Source: Albidovulum sp. (GTDB taxonomy: Bacteria > Pseudomonadota > Alphaproteobacteria > Rhodobacterales > Rhodobacteraceae). From it: a stretch of 47,997 nt of DNA. The stretch spans positions 1 through 47,997 of the forward strand of contig JALSJQ010000048.1 in the NCBI GenBank assembly GCA_026989275.1, read 5' to 3'. Below the pieces are notes generated by a model. It saw nothing but the letters and a program-made list of their open reading frames with translations, was not told the DNA's origin and searched no databases. This document shows positions 33,089-42,377 of this stretch, piece by piece (positions within the stretch are counted from its first letter, which is position 1; each line of letters begins with the position of its first letter). The position numbers and the translations under genes were made by a program.

Positions 33089-33742
33089 ATGACCGATTTC
33101 GCCAAGGCGCGCAGAGCGATGGTGGAAAGCCAGATCCGGCCGACCGACGTCACCAGCCTGCCGCTCATCAAGGCCCTTCTCGAAGTGCCGCGCGAGGAAT
33201 TCGTGCCGGCGAACTTCCGTGCGGTGGCCTATGCCGACGAGGAGATTCCGCTGGCGCCGGGCCGGGCCATGCTCACGCCGCGCAATTTCGCCAAGATGAT
33301 CGCCGCGCTCGACATCCGTGACGACGATCTGGTGCTCGATATCGGCTGCGGGTTCGGTTATTCCACGGTGGTGATCGCCCGTCTGGCGCAGGCGGTGGTG
33401 GGGGTCGAGGAAGTCGAATCGCTTGTGCGGGAGGCCGAGGAGCTCGTGACCCGATTCGCCGACAACGCCGTCATCGTCGAGGCGGCGCTCGCGGCCGGGG
33501 CGCCCGCCCACGGCCCCTATGACGTGATCGTTCTCGAGGGGGCTGCGGCCTGCCTGCCCGAGGCCATCGTCGGCCAGCTCAAGGAGGGCGGGCGCATCGG
33601 CTGGTTCCACCATGACGGCGAGGCGGCCGGGGAGTGCCGCATCGGCATCCGCCACGGCGGCGACATCGACTGGCGCTTCGCCTTCAACGGATCGGCGCCG
33701 CTCCTGCCGGGCTTCGCCAGGGCGCCGGCCTTCGAATTCTGA
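33089..33742 (+). CDS. protein-L-isoaspartate O-methyltransferase family protein
   Basis: A 217-residue SAM-dependent methyltransferase of the Pcm family, which repairs isoaspartyl residues in damaged proteins. The N-terminal ARRAMVESQIRPTDVTSLPL and PREEFVPANFRAVAYADEEI are typical, and motif I is LVLDIGCGFGYSTVVIARLA. The usual late motif is modified (YDVIVLEGAAACLPEAIVGQ). It lies 46 bases before tolC, a pairing often seen in Rhodobacterales. Some alphaproteobacterial members may not have classical Pcm activity. ATG 33089 is preceded by GGAAGGAG. Confidence 0.9.
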   Translation: MTDFAKARRAMVESQIRPTDVTSLPLIKALLEVPREEFVPANFRAVAYADEEIPLAPGRAMLTPRNFAKMIAALDIRDDDLVLDIGCGFGYSTVVIARLAQAVVGVEEVESLVREAEELVTRFADNAVIVEAALAAGAPAHGPYDVIVLEGAAACLPEAIVGQLKEGGRIGWFHHDGEAAGECRIGIRHGGDIDWRFAFNGSAPLLPGFARAPAFEF

Positions 33743-33788
33743 ACATTGCGCCGCGCGGAGGGCGCACGCATCGCCAGGGAGAACGTCG

Positions 33789-35219
33789 ATGGGCCTCGAT
33801 CGGGAACGCCGTGCATCCGCTCCTGCCGCCACCCGGAGGCGGGGGGGGCGGCTGAAGGCGCTTCTCGCGGCCGGGGTCCTCGGCGCAGGGGCGCTGGCGG
33901 CGCTGCCGGCGGCCGGAGCCGACACGCTGCGGGCGGCGCTGGCCGATGCCTATCGCAACAGCCCGCTCATCGAGGCCAACCGGGCGCTGCTCAGGGCCAG
34001 CGACGAGAACCTCGTGCAGGCGCTGGCGGCGATGAAGCCCGTGTTCAACCTCACCGCCGGTTCGACCTGGATCGACCCCGTGCCCTTCGGTGGCAATCGA
34101 GTGACGACGACGGTTTCGCTCTCGGCCTCGCTGGCCATTCATGACGGGGGCGCCTCGCGCCTGGCGGCGCTGTCGGCCGAGGAGAGCATCCGCTCGCTCC
34201 GGGCGAGCCTGCAGGATGTGGAACAGCAGGTCTTCCTTGCCGTGGTGAAGGCCTATCTCGATCTGCGCCGCGACGAGCGCTATCTCGAACTGGCGCGCAA
34301 CTCGGTGAAGGTGCTGCAGGAACAGTTGCAGGCGACCGAAGACCGGTTCGCCGTCGGCGAGGTGACGCGCACCGATGTCGCCCAGGCGCGGGCCCGCCTC
34401 GAGGCGGCCAAGGCCAATCTCGCGGCCCGCAAGGGCAATGTCGAGATCAGCCGCGCGGTGTTCAGGGAGGTGGTGGGCCGTCCCCCGCACCCGCCCCTGG
34501 CGGCGCCGCCGCTGCCGAAGGGGCTGCCGGTTTCGGAAGAGGCCGCGCGCAAGGCGGCGCTGACCCGCCATCCGCGTATCCGCGCGCAGCAGCATGGCGT
34601 GAAGGCGGCGGAGCTTGCGGCCGAGCGTGCGAAGGCGGCGCTGGGCCCGCGGCTCGACGGGACGGCCGCGCTCTCGGGCAGCTCGACCACCGGGCGCAGC
34701 GCCACGATCGGCCTCACGCTCACCGTGCCGCTCTATCAGGGAGGGCGACTCACCTCGCTCTATCGCCAGGCCCTCGAGAACGCCGCCAAGGCACGGGCCG
34801 ATCTTCTCGGCGCCTCGCGGCAGGTTTCGCGGGAAGCGACGGCGGCCTGGGCGCGCCTCAGGATCGCGCGTGCGGCCATCGAGGCGCGCAAGGAACAGCT
34901 GGCGGCGGCCGAGACCGCCTTCGAGGGAGTGCGCGAGGAAGCCCGGCTCGGAGTGCGCACCACGCTCGATGTGCTCAACGCCGAACAGGAAGTGCTGACC
35001 GCGGGCGCCGATCTCGCCTCGGCCCGGCGCGACTACCATCTTGCCGCCCATACGCTTCTGGCCGCCACCGGCCGGTTGACGGCCCGGGCGCTGGCATTGC
35101 CGGTCAGGCGCTACGACCCGGTGGCGCATTACAGAAAGGTCAACGGGGATGATCCGCTTGGCCGGAAGGGACGGGCCATCGACCGCATCCTGCGCCGTGC
35201 GGGGCGCCAGCCGAAGTGA
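33789..35219 (+). CDS. tolC: TolC family outer membrane channel protein
   Basis: A 476-residue outer membrane trimeric export channel, for type I secretion and multidrug efflux. After a signal peptide (LKALLAAGVLGAGALAALPA, then AGA) the two TolC repeats follow: RAALADAYRNSPLIEANRAL and SDENLVQALAAMKPVFNLTA in the first, and PRIRAQQHGVKAAELAAERA, TLTVPLYQGGRLTSLYRQAL and VRTTLDVLNAEQEVLTAGAD in the second. The LYQGG motif and the RTTLDVLNAEQE motif are strong TolC marks. GGGAGA lies upstream of the ATG. Confidence 0.95.
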   Translation: MGLDRERRASAPAATRRRGGRLKALLAAGVLGAGALAALPAAGADTLRAALADAYRNSPLIEANRALLRASDENLVQALAAMKPVFNLTAGSTWIDPVPFGGNRVTTTVSLSASLAIHDGGASRLAALSAEESIRSLRASLQDVEQQVFLAVVKAYLDLRRDERYLELARNSVKVLQEQLQATEDRFAVGEVTRTDVAQARARLEAAKANLAARKGNVEISRAVFREVVGRPPHPPLAAPPLPKGLPVSEEAARKAALTRHPRIRAQQHGVKAAELAAERAKAALGPRLDGTAALSGSSTTGRSATIGLTLTVPLYQGGRLTSLYRQALENAAKARADLLGASRQVSREATAAWARLRIARAAIEARKEQLAAAETAFEGVREEARLGVRTTLDVLNAEQEVLTAGADLASARRDYHLAAHTLLAATGRLTARALALPVRRYDPVAHYRKVNGDDPLGRKGRAIDRILRRAGRQPK

Positions 35220-35248
35220 TTTCAGGCAAATCCGCGCGATAATCCGCA

Positions 35249-35276
35249 TTGCCCGAGCGCCGGGTCGTGGTAGATT
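35249..35276 (+). promoter_or_regulatory. candidate promoter for the PopZ-like gene
   Basis: TTGCCC (35249-35254), 16 bases, TAGATT (35271-35276), 24 bases before the start codon at 35301. Both hexamers match four of six consensus bases. Confidence 0.4.
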
Positions 35277-35300
35277 GACGAGGGGAGCAGGAGGCAGGAC

Positions 35301-36527
35301 ATGGCAGATCCCGGGCATGCAGACAGCACCGCTCAGACCGCAGGGGATGCGGACGGTCAGGAAGACGTGCTGGCAATCATCCGGCAGCTGATCGCCGAGG
35401 AGCTCGGGAACGGCCCGGCCGCCCTGCGGCGCGAGGCAACCGAGCCGGAGCCGGGCGATGGCGCATCTGCCGCCGCCGCAGGCGGCCCCGAGGGCGGCCC
35501 GAGCGGCAACGGGGCCCTGCCGGCGGAACCGGACGCGGAGCCGGCTTCGGCACTTGGCGACAGGCTCCGGGAGGCAGCGGAGGAGGCAGCGGCCGAGGGT
35601 GGCGTCGCCCCGTTCGTCCATGAGGAGCGGGGTTCGGACGGCGGAAAGGGCATGAGGGCGGCAGCTTCGATACGCCAGCCGCTGGTCCTGACCCCGGCTT
35701 TTCGCGTGGCCGACGAAGCGTTGCCGGCCGGGGAGCCGGCCGAGGGTCCGTCGCCCGAGGGATCGTTGCTCGAGGGGCGGTCGGCCGGGGCGTCGTCGTT
35801 CGGGGAGGAAGCGGCCGAGGCGCCGTCACCCGAGACGCCGCCATCCGAGGATCCGGCCGGGGAACCGCCATCCGAGGCACTGGCCGATGTCCCGTCTTCC
35901 GAGGACCTGCCGCCCGGGGAGATGCGCTCGCGGGCGCCGCTTCACGGGGAAAAGGCGGTGCCGGCCGCGGCTGACGATACTGCCGAAGATGCGGGAGAGC
36001 GGGCGGAAGCGCCCGGAAGTGCGGCGAACGAGACGTGGCACGACGGCGGTTCGACGGCCGAAGGCGGGCCGCGCGAGAAGGCAGGTCCGGCAAGGGCGGA
36101 GCCGGGAGAGGCGGCGCCTTCTTCCGATTCCACTTTCGGACAGGAGGAGCGCGTGGTGGCAGCCGGGGCGGCGCATGTCGCCGTTGCCGGGAGCGGCCCG
36201 GAGGACGGGACGGCCGCTCCGGGCGACGATGCCGATCGGTCGGCCGCCGGTCCCGTGGCCGGGGGGAGCGTCGATCCGGCCGGGGGCTCCGAAGCGACGG
36301 CGGAGGGGGCGGCAGGCGCGTCCGGCGAGAGGGAGGGCGAGGCCGCAACGGCCGGGTCGGCGGTCGATGCCGGGGAAGCCCTCGACCGCGAGGCGCTGCG
36401 CCCCCTTGTTGCGGCGCTGGTGCGCGAGGAGCTGATGGGCGAACTCGGCGATCGCATCACCCGCAATGTCCGCAAGCTGGTGCGCCGCGAGATCAACCGC
36501 ATTCTTGCCAGTCGCGATTTCGAGTGA
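35301..36527 (+). CDS. PopZ-like (DUF2497-type) acidic protein
   Basis: A 408-residue protein with PopZ-like layout: a short conserved N-terminal helix ([18 protein letters not shown], comparable to the EEILASIRRII segment of Caulobacter PopZ), a very long acidic Pro/Glu/Ala/Ser-rich middle (about 40-355) and a conserved C-terminal helical block ([40 protein letters not shown]). PopZ forms a polar condensate that anchors chromosome origins and cell-cycle regulators. The acidic linker is much longer than Caulobacter's whole protein (about 177 residues). In relatives it lies between tolC and valS; here nadD follows. The family assignment is moderately sure; polar function is inferred. Confidence 0.68.
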   Translation: MADPGHADSTAQTAGDADGQEDVLAIIRQLIAEELGNGPAALRREATEPEPGDGASAAAAGGPEGGPSGNGALPAEPDAEPASALGDRLREAAEEAAAEGGVAPFVHEERGSDGGKGMRAAASIRQPLVLTPAFRVADEALPAGEPAEGPSPEGSLLEGRSAGASSFGEEAAEAPSPETPPSEDPAGEPPSEALADVPSSEDLPPGEMRSRAPLHGEKAVPAAADDTAEDAGERAEAPGSAANETWHDGGSTAEGGPREKAGPARAEPGEAAPSSDSTFGQEERVVAAGAAHVAVAGSGPEDGTAAPGDDADRSAAGPVAGGSVDPAGGSEATAEGAAGASGEREGEAATAGSAVDAGEALDREALRPLVAALVREELMGELGDRITRNVRKLVRREINRILASRDFE

Positions 36528-36558
36528 TCCGGCGCGGCTGTCCGTGTCGCGGTCCGGA

Positions 36559-36596
36559 GGTGGCGGGTGACGCTGTAGCGCCCTGCCACCCTCTTT
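36559..36596 (+). terminator. probable terminator after the PopZ-like gene
   Basis: GGTGGCGGG (36559-36567) pairs with CCC-T-GCCACC (36581-36590) with a single T bulge, and the inner CGC-TGTA-GCG extends the hairpin. It is followed by CTCTTTC. It lies 32 bases after the stop. Confidence 0.55.
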
Positions 36597-36606
36597 CACG
36601 TCGAAA
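36594..36606. promoter_or_regulatory. shared motif TTTCACGTCGAAA, copy 1
   Basis: Identical 13 bases to 41499-41511. It overlaps the T-rich end of the terminator after the PopZ-like gene and lies about 200 bases upstream of nadD. Confidence 0.35.
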
Positions 36607-36796
36607 GCCGAAACGGGTTCGGCGCGGCCTGGCGCCGCTTCGGATGCGGGTGGCGGGTGGTGCCGCGAGGCGACCGCGGCCCGTCCGGTGCCTTCCCGGC
36701 GGGCATGGCTCCTGCCGACTGCGTGCGTTGCGGACATTCCCGGCCGCGAGGCTGGCATCGACGGCCGGTTCGTGGCAGGGACGGGGCGTCGAACGG

Positions 36797-37444
36797 ATGA
36801 GGGCGTTCCCGGTGATCATGCGGCATGACATTCCCTTCGCCATGGCGGGGCAGCGGATCGGCCTTCTCGGGGGGTCGTTCGATCCGCCCCATGCGGGCCA
36901 TGTCAACCTCTCCCTGTGGGCGCTCAAGCGGTTCGCGCTCGATCGGGTCTGGTGGCTCGTGAGCCCGGGCAATCCGCTCAAGCCGCAGCCGGCGGCGCCG
37001 CTCGGGTTGCGGGTCGCTGCCGCCCGTGCCCTCGTGGCCCATCCCCGCATCGTGGTGACCGATATCGAGGCGCGGCTCGGCACGCGATACACCGCCGAAA
37101 CCCTCGAGGCGCTGCGCCGGCTCTGCCCCGGCTGTCGCTTCACCTGGCTGATGGGAGCCGACAATCTGGCGCATTTCCATCTCTGGGACCGCTGGCAGGA
37201 CATCTGCCGGATGGTCCCTCTGGGCATCCTCGCCCGGCCGGGGATGCGGATGGCGGCGCGGCGTTCGCGGGCCGCCATCGTCTGCGCCCGGCACCGCCTG
37301 CCGATCGAGGCGGCGCCGCTCCTCTCGCGGCGGGCGCCGCCGGCCTGGTGCATGATCAACATGCCGATGGTCGATCTGTCCTCCAGCTGCCTGCGCAGGA
37401 GAGGGGCCTGGCCGCCGCGTCCGGTCGGGCCGGAGAGAGGCTGA
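36797..37444 (+). CDS. nadD: nicotinate-nucleotide adenylyltransferase (NadD)
   Basis: Makes deamido-NAD from nicotinate mononucleotide and ATP in NAD synthesis. The 215-residue protein has the nucleotidyltransferase motif [57 protein letters not shown] and the C-terminal [12 protein letters not shown], equivalent to the SST.IR motif. In-frame ATGs at 36797, 36818 and 36842 exist; the last starts just before the conserved fold ([14 protein letters not shown]) and no choice has a clear ribosome site. It sits between the PopZ-like gene and a PBP4-type gene. Confidence 0.95.
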   Translation: MRAFPVIMRHDIPFAMAGQRIGLLGGSFDPPHAGHVNLSLWALKRFALDRVWWLVSPGNPLKPQPAAPLGLRVAAARALVAHPRIVVTDIEARLGTRYTAETLEALRRLCPGCRFTWLMGADNLAHFHLWDRWQDICRMVPLGILARPGMRMAARRSRAAIVCARHRLPIEAAPLLSRRAPPAWCMINMPMVDLSSSCLRRRGAWPPRPVGPERG

Positions 37445-37977
37445 AGGGGCCGTGCGCCCCGCCCCCCGGCGCCTGCGGCGGGAAAGGGGCGGGCAATGCC
37501 GCTTTGGCGCCACCATTTGCCGCCATTTGGGGTTTCTTCCGGGCAAAGGAGGGGCTCCGGGCTTGCAGGCGGCCGGAAGCGGCGCGCTTGCCCCCTGTCG
37601 TCTGCCCGGTGCCGGCAGGCAGGTTCCGACCTGGGCCTCGGCCCGGTTCGATCGGGCATTGCGGGCGTGGCTGCCTCCTACGAAGAATGTCAGGTCGGCC
37701 GTGGCCGGCAGGGGAGGGAGCGCTTCCGCCCTCTCGTGCATCCGGGAGGTCCGCACCTCGCCGGCATTTGCGCCGATCGTGCGCCAGGTGCAGACGGCCG
37801 GCGGGGCGTCCGGCGCCGTGGTGTTCCGAAATCCGGACCGGCATCCCGCGAACGGGGAAGGGCGTCCGGCCTTCTCGCCGCGCTTCTCGTTGTGTGCGGG
37901 GAGCGGGGCCGATCCTTGCTGATCCGGTGCGCCGAGACATGCCCGGATGCGCTGCCCCTGCGATGCCCCGAAAAGGC
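37445..37977. other. intergenic region between nadD and the PBP4-type gene
   Basis: No gene is supported. Base composition is mixed, with CATTTGCC/GCCATTTG words near 37512. Near 37969 is GAAAAGGCTTTTC, a short perfect inverted repeat with one-base loop, just upstream of the dacB promoter candidate. Confidence 0.45.
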
Positions 37978-38005
37978 TTTTCCGGTCGGATGGGAAATGC
38001 ATAAT
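37978..38005 (+). promoter_or_regulatory. candidate promoter for the PBP4-type gene
   Basis: TTTTCC (37978-37983), 16 bases, CATAAT (38000-38005). The -10 matches five of six consensus bases. Start near 38012 would lie downstream of TTG 38008, which argues for a later translation start of the next gene. Confidence 0.4.
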
Positions 38006-38064
38006 GATTGCCGGAATGTTTCCGGTCTTTCTTTCAGGTGATTGAAGCGAGGGCCCGTTTGCGG

Positions 38065-39681
38065 GTGCGGCGATTGAAGGGAACGGATGGAAAGCTCCGC
38101 CCCGGCCGCGGCGGCCGGGAGAGCGGGAAGGGCGGTGGGCCGGCCCCTTGTGCCGAGGATGCGGCCCGGCGCCGGTTTCTTCTGGCGCTGCCGGGCATCG
38201 CGGCGCCGCTTCTTGCCGGCCCGTCTGTGCTTGGCGGCACGCTGCGACCGCAGCCGCGGCCCGGCGCCGAGGCCGGCCGGGCGGTGGCCTCGCGGGGTGG
38301 TCGGGCGTCGTCGGTGCTGGCCGGATCACCCCTTGCCGACAAGACGGCCTGCCTTGCCGTCGATACTGCGACCGGTGCGGTGATCCTTGCGCACCGGTCG
38401 GATGCGTTCCTGCCACCGGCGAGCGTCACCAAGATCCTCACGGCGCTTTACGGGCTCGAGACCCTCGGGGCCGATTACCGCTTCGCCACCCGTCTGGAGG
38501 TGAACGGCCCGGTGGAAGGGGGGCGGATCAGGGGAGATGTGGTGCTTGCCGGCGGCGGCGATCCCACGCTCGACACCAGAGGGCTTGCCGAGCTGGCCGC
38601 CCGTCTGGCGGCGGCCGGGGTGCGGGAGATCGAGGGCCGCTTCCTCTTCGACGAGCATGCCCTGCCGCAATTGCGGGCTCTTGCGGCCGACCAGCCGATC
38701 ACGGCCGCCTACAATCCGGGGCTTTCGGGGCTCAACCTGAATTTCAACCGGGTTCACTTCTCCTGGGAACGGCGGAGCGCGGGCCTTGCACTCGCGCTCG
38801 ACGCGCGGGCCGGGCCGCTCAGGCCCGGGGTCGGCTGCATCACGATCGAGGCCGCCGAGCGGGCGTCTCCGGTCTATCGCTACCGGATCGAGGCGGATCG
38901 GGCCGAGCGGTGGAGCGTGGCGCGACGGGCTCTCGGCCGACGGGGGAGCCGCTGGCTGCCGGTGCGCCTGCCGGGGCGATATGCCGCCGACGTGTTCCGC
39001 ACCCTGGCGCGCAGTCACGGCATCGTGCTGCCGCCCCCCTTGCCGGCGGCGGGTGCACGCGACGGGTTTCGGGTGCTGGTCGGCATCGAGAGCGAACCGC
39101 TCGACAGGGTGCTCAAGGGAATGCTGCGCTATTCCACCAATCTGACGGCGGAGGCGGTGGGGCTTCGGGCGACACACCGGCGGACAGGGCGGGTGCCGCC
39201 CGGTCTTGCCCGTTCGGCCGAGGTCATGGCCGACTGGGCACGCCACCGATTCGGCCTGACCCGGCTTTCCCTGCACGATCATTCGGGCCTGCACGACGCT
39301 ACCCGCATAAGCCCGCGCGAGCTGATGACGGTCCTGCGGGACGGAAGGGCCCGCGAGATGCTGCTGCCGCTCCTCAAGGAGGTGAAACCCGGGCAGCTTG
39401 CCCGGAGGCGGGAGCGGCGGCCCGTTCGCACCAGGGGGCATGTCCGGGCCAAGACGGGGACGCTTCATTTCGTCTCGGCACTCGCGGGCTATGTGGAGGC
39501 GGCCGACGGGCATCTCATCGCCTTCGTGATCCAGTCGGCCGATCTCGACAGGCGGGCGCGTATCGACCGACGGTTGACCGCACCGCCTGCCGGGGCCCGC
39601 AGATGGAAGCTCCGGGCCCGCGAGCTTCAGCGGGCGCTGCTGATCGAGTGGCTCGACCGGGCAGGGGGCTCCGGTGGCTGA
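38065..39681 (+). CDS. dacB: D-alanyl-D-alanine carboxypeptidase, PBP4 type (peptidase S13)
   Basis: Periplasmic penicillin-binding protein that trims or cleaves peptidoglycan peptides. All three active-site motifs are seen: SxxK in LPPASVTKILTALYG, SxN in MLRYSTNLTAEAVG and KTG in RAKTGTLHFVSALAGYV. The large insert with NPGLSGLNLNFNRVHFSWER is typical of S13. The N terminus carries a twin-arginine-like signal (ARRRFLLALPGIAAPLLAGP). The start is uncertain: GTG 38065 has GAGGG upstream and lies below the promoter candidate; GTG 38038 and TTG 38008 are alternatives. A nadD-dacB/dacC neighbourhood occurs in Rhodobacterales. Confidence 0.93.
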   Translation: MRRLKGTDGKLRPGRGGRESGKGGGPAPCAEDAARRRFLLALPGIAAPLLAGPSVLGGTLRPQPRPGAEAGRAVASRGGRASSVLAGSPLADKTACLAVDTATGAVILAHRSDAFLPPASVTKILTALYGLETLGADYRFATRLEVNGPVEGGRIRGDVVLAGGGDPTLDTRGLAELAARLAAAGVREIEGRFLFDEHALPQLRALAADQPITAAYNPGLSGLNLNFNRVHFSWERRSAGLALALDARAGPLRPGVGCITIEAAERASPVYRYRIEADRAERWSVARRALGRRGSRWLPVRLPGRYAADVFRTLARSHGIVLPPPLPAAGARDGFRVLVGIESEPLDRVLKGMLRYSTNLTAEAVGLRATHRRTGRVPPGLARSAEVMADWARHRFGLTRLSLHDHSGLHDATRISPRELMTVLRDGRAREMLLPLLKEVKPGQLARRRERRPVRTRGHVRAKTGTLHFVSALAGYVEAADGHLIAFVIQSADLDRRARIDRRLTAPPAGARRWKLRARELQRALLIEWLDRAGGSGG

Positions 39682-40132
39682 CAGGGCGTTGCATGGGCGC
39701 GCCGGCGGGCAGGGGGGAGAGCGGGGTTCTCCGGTGGTGGCAGGGCGGAGACCCGGATCGGGGGACGGAGGAGGGGAGCACGGCAAGCGGGGGCGGATGC
39801 GCCGGGCAGGACAAGGGCGGGCACCCTGATGCGCGGCGGAAGCTGCGCGCCCCATCCGCTCAGGTGCTCCGGCACCGCGCGGGAACGGCCCGGGTTTGGG
39901 CGGGGGCGCCAGCCGCGCAGGGGGACGACCGGGCGAGGGCGGCGCATGTGGGGGCACGAGGGCGGGGCACGCGCGAGAGACGGGCGAGGGGCGGTCGGGG
40001 TTTGCCGCAGGGTGCAGCGCGGGGCAGATGCGCGCCACCGGGGAAGAAGCGGATCCGGGTGTGCGGGGCGGTTGGGCCCCCTTGCGGGGCGTGTCCGCGA
40101 GAGAGGCGGAACATCCGTGGGGCAACCGGGCT
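39682..40132. other. intergenic region between convergent dacB and receiver-PP2C gene
   Basis: No gene supported. Strongly G-rich on the + strand through about 40050. A small inverted repeat GCCCC-CTTGC-GGGGC (40076-40090) is present but has no T-run on either strand. Confidence 0.45.
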
Positions 40133-41440
40133 TCATGGGCGCGCGAGCAGCAGCGCCGAGACATCGTCGGGGAACTGTTCGCGCCCCGAAAGGCGGTGCA
40201 GCCCCGCGAGCAGGGCGGTTCTGAAGTCTCCTGCGTGATCGCGCACCCGGCCGGCCAGCCATGCGGCCATTTCCGCCTCCTCGAGATAGCGGCCGTCGGG
40301 CAGCGGGCATTCGGTGATCCCGTCCGAATGCAGCAGCAGATGCTCGTGTGCGTCCAGGATGAAGCGGCTTTCTTCCCAGTCGGCGCCCTCGATGAGACCG
40401 ATCGGCAGTCCGCCTTCCCCGAGCTGCCGCCAGCCGCCATCGGGGCGCACCGCCAGGGGCGGCGGATGGCCGGCCTGCACCAGCCGCCCTTCACCCGTTT
40501 CGAGATCGAGAATGACGAGGGCCATGGTGAAATAGTGATCGGTCTCGACGTCCTCGAGCAGGCGGGTGTTGAGCAGGGCGGCGGTTTCGGCCGGATCCCG
40601 CGGGCGGCAACTTCCGTCCTCCTCGCAGAGAAGGGCGATGTTGTAGCGCGGATCGGCCGGGGACAGATAGGCCGCGATACGGGCCGTGAGCAGCGCAGAG
40701 CCGACCCCGTGGCCGGAAACATCGACCGAATAGAGCCCGATCATGCGGGGCGCGATCTCGAACCAGCCGACCAGATCCCCGCCGACATGACCGCTCGGCT
40801 CGAGCACGAAGTGAAGCGTGCCGGTCTTGATGCGGACGGGGGCGGCGGGCACGAGCGAAAGCTGCAGCTTGCGCGCCTCGCGCAGATCCCGATCGACGGC
40901 CTGGTAGAGCCTGTCGAGCTCCTCGAGGGTCTCCCTGAGCCTGCGGTTGTGGCGCAGCAGGCGCTCCTCGGCCTCGATGATCCTGAGCCCGGCCCGCAGC
41001 CGTGCCTGAAGCTCGGCCCGGTTGACCGGCTTGGCCACGAAATCGTCGGCGCCCGCATCGAGCCCTTCGGCGATCTCTTCCTTGGCCGATTTGGACGTGA
41101 CGAGGATGAAGTAGGAATAGCGTTCGAGCGCAAGCGCCCGCAGCCGGCGGCAGACTTCGGGTCCGGCAATGCCGGGCGGCATCATCCAGTCGCAGATGAT
41201 GACGTCCGGCTGCCAGCCCCGGCAGATGATGAGTGCCTGTTCACCCGAAGCCGCTTCGCGAAACTCGGCATCGAACCCCCGGAGCGCCGCCATCACGAGG
41301 CGGCGTTGCAGGGCGCTGTCGTCGACGACGAGAATGCGTCGCCGCCGCCCGCCTTCCTCCTCCCCGGAGGCGAGGCGCGACGATGCGGGCGCGGCGGCCG
41401 GCAGAGGGGGGGGCGATGCGCGGATCGGTCCTTCTTCCAT
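40133..41440 (-). CDS. response regulator receiver-PP2C (SpoIIE/RsbU-type) phosphatase
   Basis: A 435-residue signalling protein. Residues about 34-155 form a receiver domain with acidic pair D40-D41 (RILVVDDSALQRRLV), phosphoacceptor D84 (IICDWMMPPG), T115 and K137 (FVAKPVN). A coil (about 160-195, RHNRRLRETLEELDRLYQAV) leads into a PP2C/SpoIIE phosphatase domain (PSGHVGGDLVGWF, YSVDVSGHGVGSALL, HYFTMALVILDLETG, AGHPPPLAVRPDG, LLHSDGITECP). The same architecture is used in partner-switching systems; R. capsulatus RbaY, part of the Rba system affecting GTA production, is of this class as far as I recall. No RbaV or RbaW partner is in the window. Confidence 0.92.
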   Translation of the reverse strand: MEEGPIRASPPPLPAAAPASSRLASGEEEGGRRRRILVVDDSALQRRLVMAALRGFDAEFREAASGEQALIICRGWQPDVIICDWMMPPGIAGPEVCRRLRALALERYSYFILVTSKSAKEEIAEGLDAGADDFVAKPVNRAELQARLRAGLRIIEAEERLLRHNRRLRETLEELDRLYQAVDRDLREARKLQLSLVPAAPVRIKTGTLHFVLEPSGHVGGDLVGWFEIAPRMIGLYSVDVSGHGVGSALLTARIAAYLSPADPRYNIALLCEEDGSCRPRDPAETAALLNTRLLEDVETDHYFTMALVILDLETGEGRLVQAGHPPPLAVRPDGGWRQLGEGGLPIGLIEGADWEESRFILDAHEHLLLHSDGITECPLPDGRYLEEAEMAAWLAGRVRDHAGDFRTALLAGLHRLSGREQFPDDVSALLLARP

Positions 41441-41498
41441 GCCTCCAGTTGGTGGGCGAAAGTTTAATATCGGGTGAACGGCGCCGGGAAATGCGGCC

Positions 41499-41511
41499 TT
41501 TCACGTCGAAA
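41499..41511. promoter_or_regulatory. shared motif TTTCACGTCGAAA, copy 2
   Basis: TTTCACGTCGAAA occurs here between the receiver-PP2C gene and DUF924, and also at 36594-36606 just after the PopZ-like terminator. Both are followed by one base and CCG. Candidate operator; regulator unknown. Confidence 0.35.
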
Positions 41512-41534
41512 ACCGCACGGGATTTGTGTCGATC

Positions 41535-41545
41535 TTTCGACAATT
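41535..41545 (-). promoter_or_regulatory. shared motif AATTGTCGAAA (minus strand copy)
   Basis: TTTCGACAATT on the + strand, i.e. AATTGTCGAAA on the minus strand, identical to 43973-43983 upstream of the DUF3131 gene. Both are in AT-richer intergenic patches. Candidate operator. Confidence 0.35.
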
Positions 41546-41707
41546 CGCCCATGAAGGGCCGCGGGGCGGGCGCTTCGGAGAAAGTGCGACCAAATGTCAC
41601 AAAATTTGACTTCATCCCCCCGTCCGCTCGTGCATACTTTCCTTGCGTCACCTGTGGCCCGGGGGCGCAGTGTCCGATCGAATCGGAACGGGAGCGGAGA
41701 TTGCAGG

Positions 41708-42319
41708 ATGGCTGTCCTTCTCGAAGACGAAAGCCGGAACAGGGATCTGGCCGGCCTTGAAGAGCTTCTGTCGGTCTGGATCGACGAGATCGGTCCGGGC
41801 GGCTGGTACGAGGTCGATCCGGCGGTCGATGCGATGTTGCGCAACCGCTTCCGTTCCCTGTGGGAGAAGGGCGCGCGCGGCGCTCTCGCCCGCTACATCA
41901 CCTCGCCGCGCAAGGCGCTTGCGGTGATCATCCTGCTCGATCAGCTGCCCCGCAACATGTTCCGCGGCAGTCCGATGGCCTTCTCGACCGACAATCTGGC
42001 CCGCAAATACGCCAAGATCGCCATTCACCGCGGTTACGACATGCGCATCCCGGAGCCCGAGCGCCAGTTCTTCTATCTGCCGCTGATGCATTCGGAATGC
42101 ATCTCCGATCAGGAGCGCTCGGTGCGCCTCTTCAAGGAGCGGATGCCCGCAACCGGCGAGAAGAACCTGCCCCATGCCCGAGCCCATCGGGAGATCATCC
42201 GCCGCTATGGTCGCTTCCCCACCCGCAATGCGGCGCTGAAGCGTCAGGACACGCCGGCCGAGAGCGAGTTCCTCGAGAAGGGGGGCTACGGCAGCGTGCT
42301 GCGGGAGCTGAGTGCCTGA
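41708..42319 (+). CDS. DUF924 family protein
   Basis: A 203-residue, probably all-helical soluble protein of DUF924. Seen: FRSLWEKGARGALARYITSP, RKALAVIILLDQLPRNMFRG, TDNLARKYAKIAIHRGYDMR, FFYLPLMHSECISDQERSVR and the C-terminal RRYGRFPTRNAALKRQDTPA. The function of the family is not established. It precedes lpdA, an arrangement common in Rhodobacterales. ATG 41708 follows GGAGATTGCAGG; the frame is open further upstream. Confidence 0.92.
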   Translation: MAVLLEDESRNRDLAGLEELLSVWIDEIGPGGWYEVDPAVDAMLRNRFRSLWEKGARGALARYITSPRKALAVIILLDQLPRNMFRGSPMAFSTDNLARKYAKIAIHRGYDMRIPEPERQFFYLPLMHSECISDQERSVRLFKERMPATGEKNLPHARAHREIIRRYGRFPTRNAALKRQDTPAESEFLEKGGYGSVLRELSA

Positions 42320-42377
42320 TCGCCGCGCTTCGGGGCGGGAGGTTGTTCCGTCGGCCGGGGGTTCCCATGGTGTTCCG

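Noticed and set aside
41606-41638. Promoter TTGACT ... CATACT before DUF924
   Set aside because: The spacer is 21 bases, too long for a normal sigma-70 promoter.
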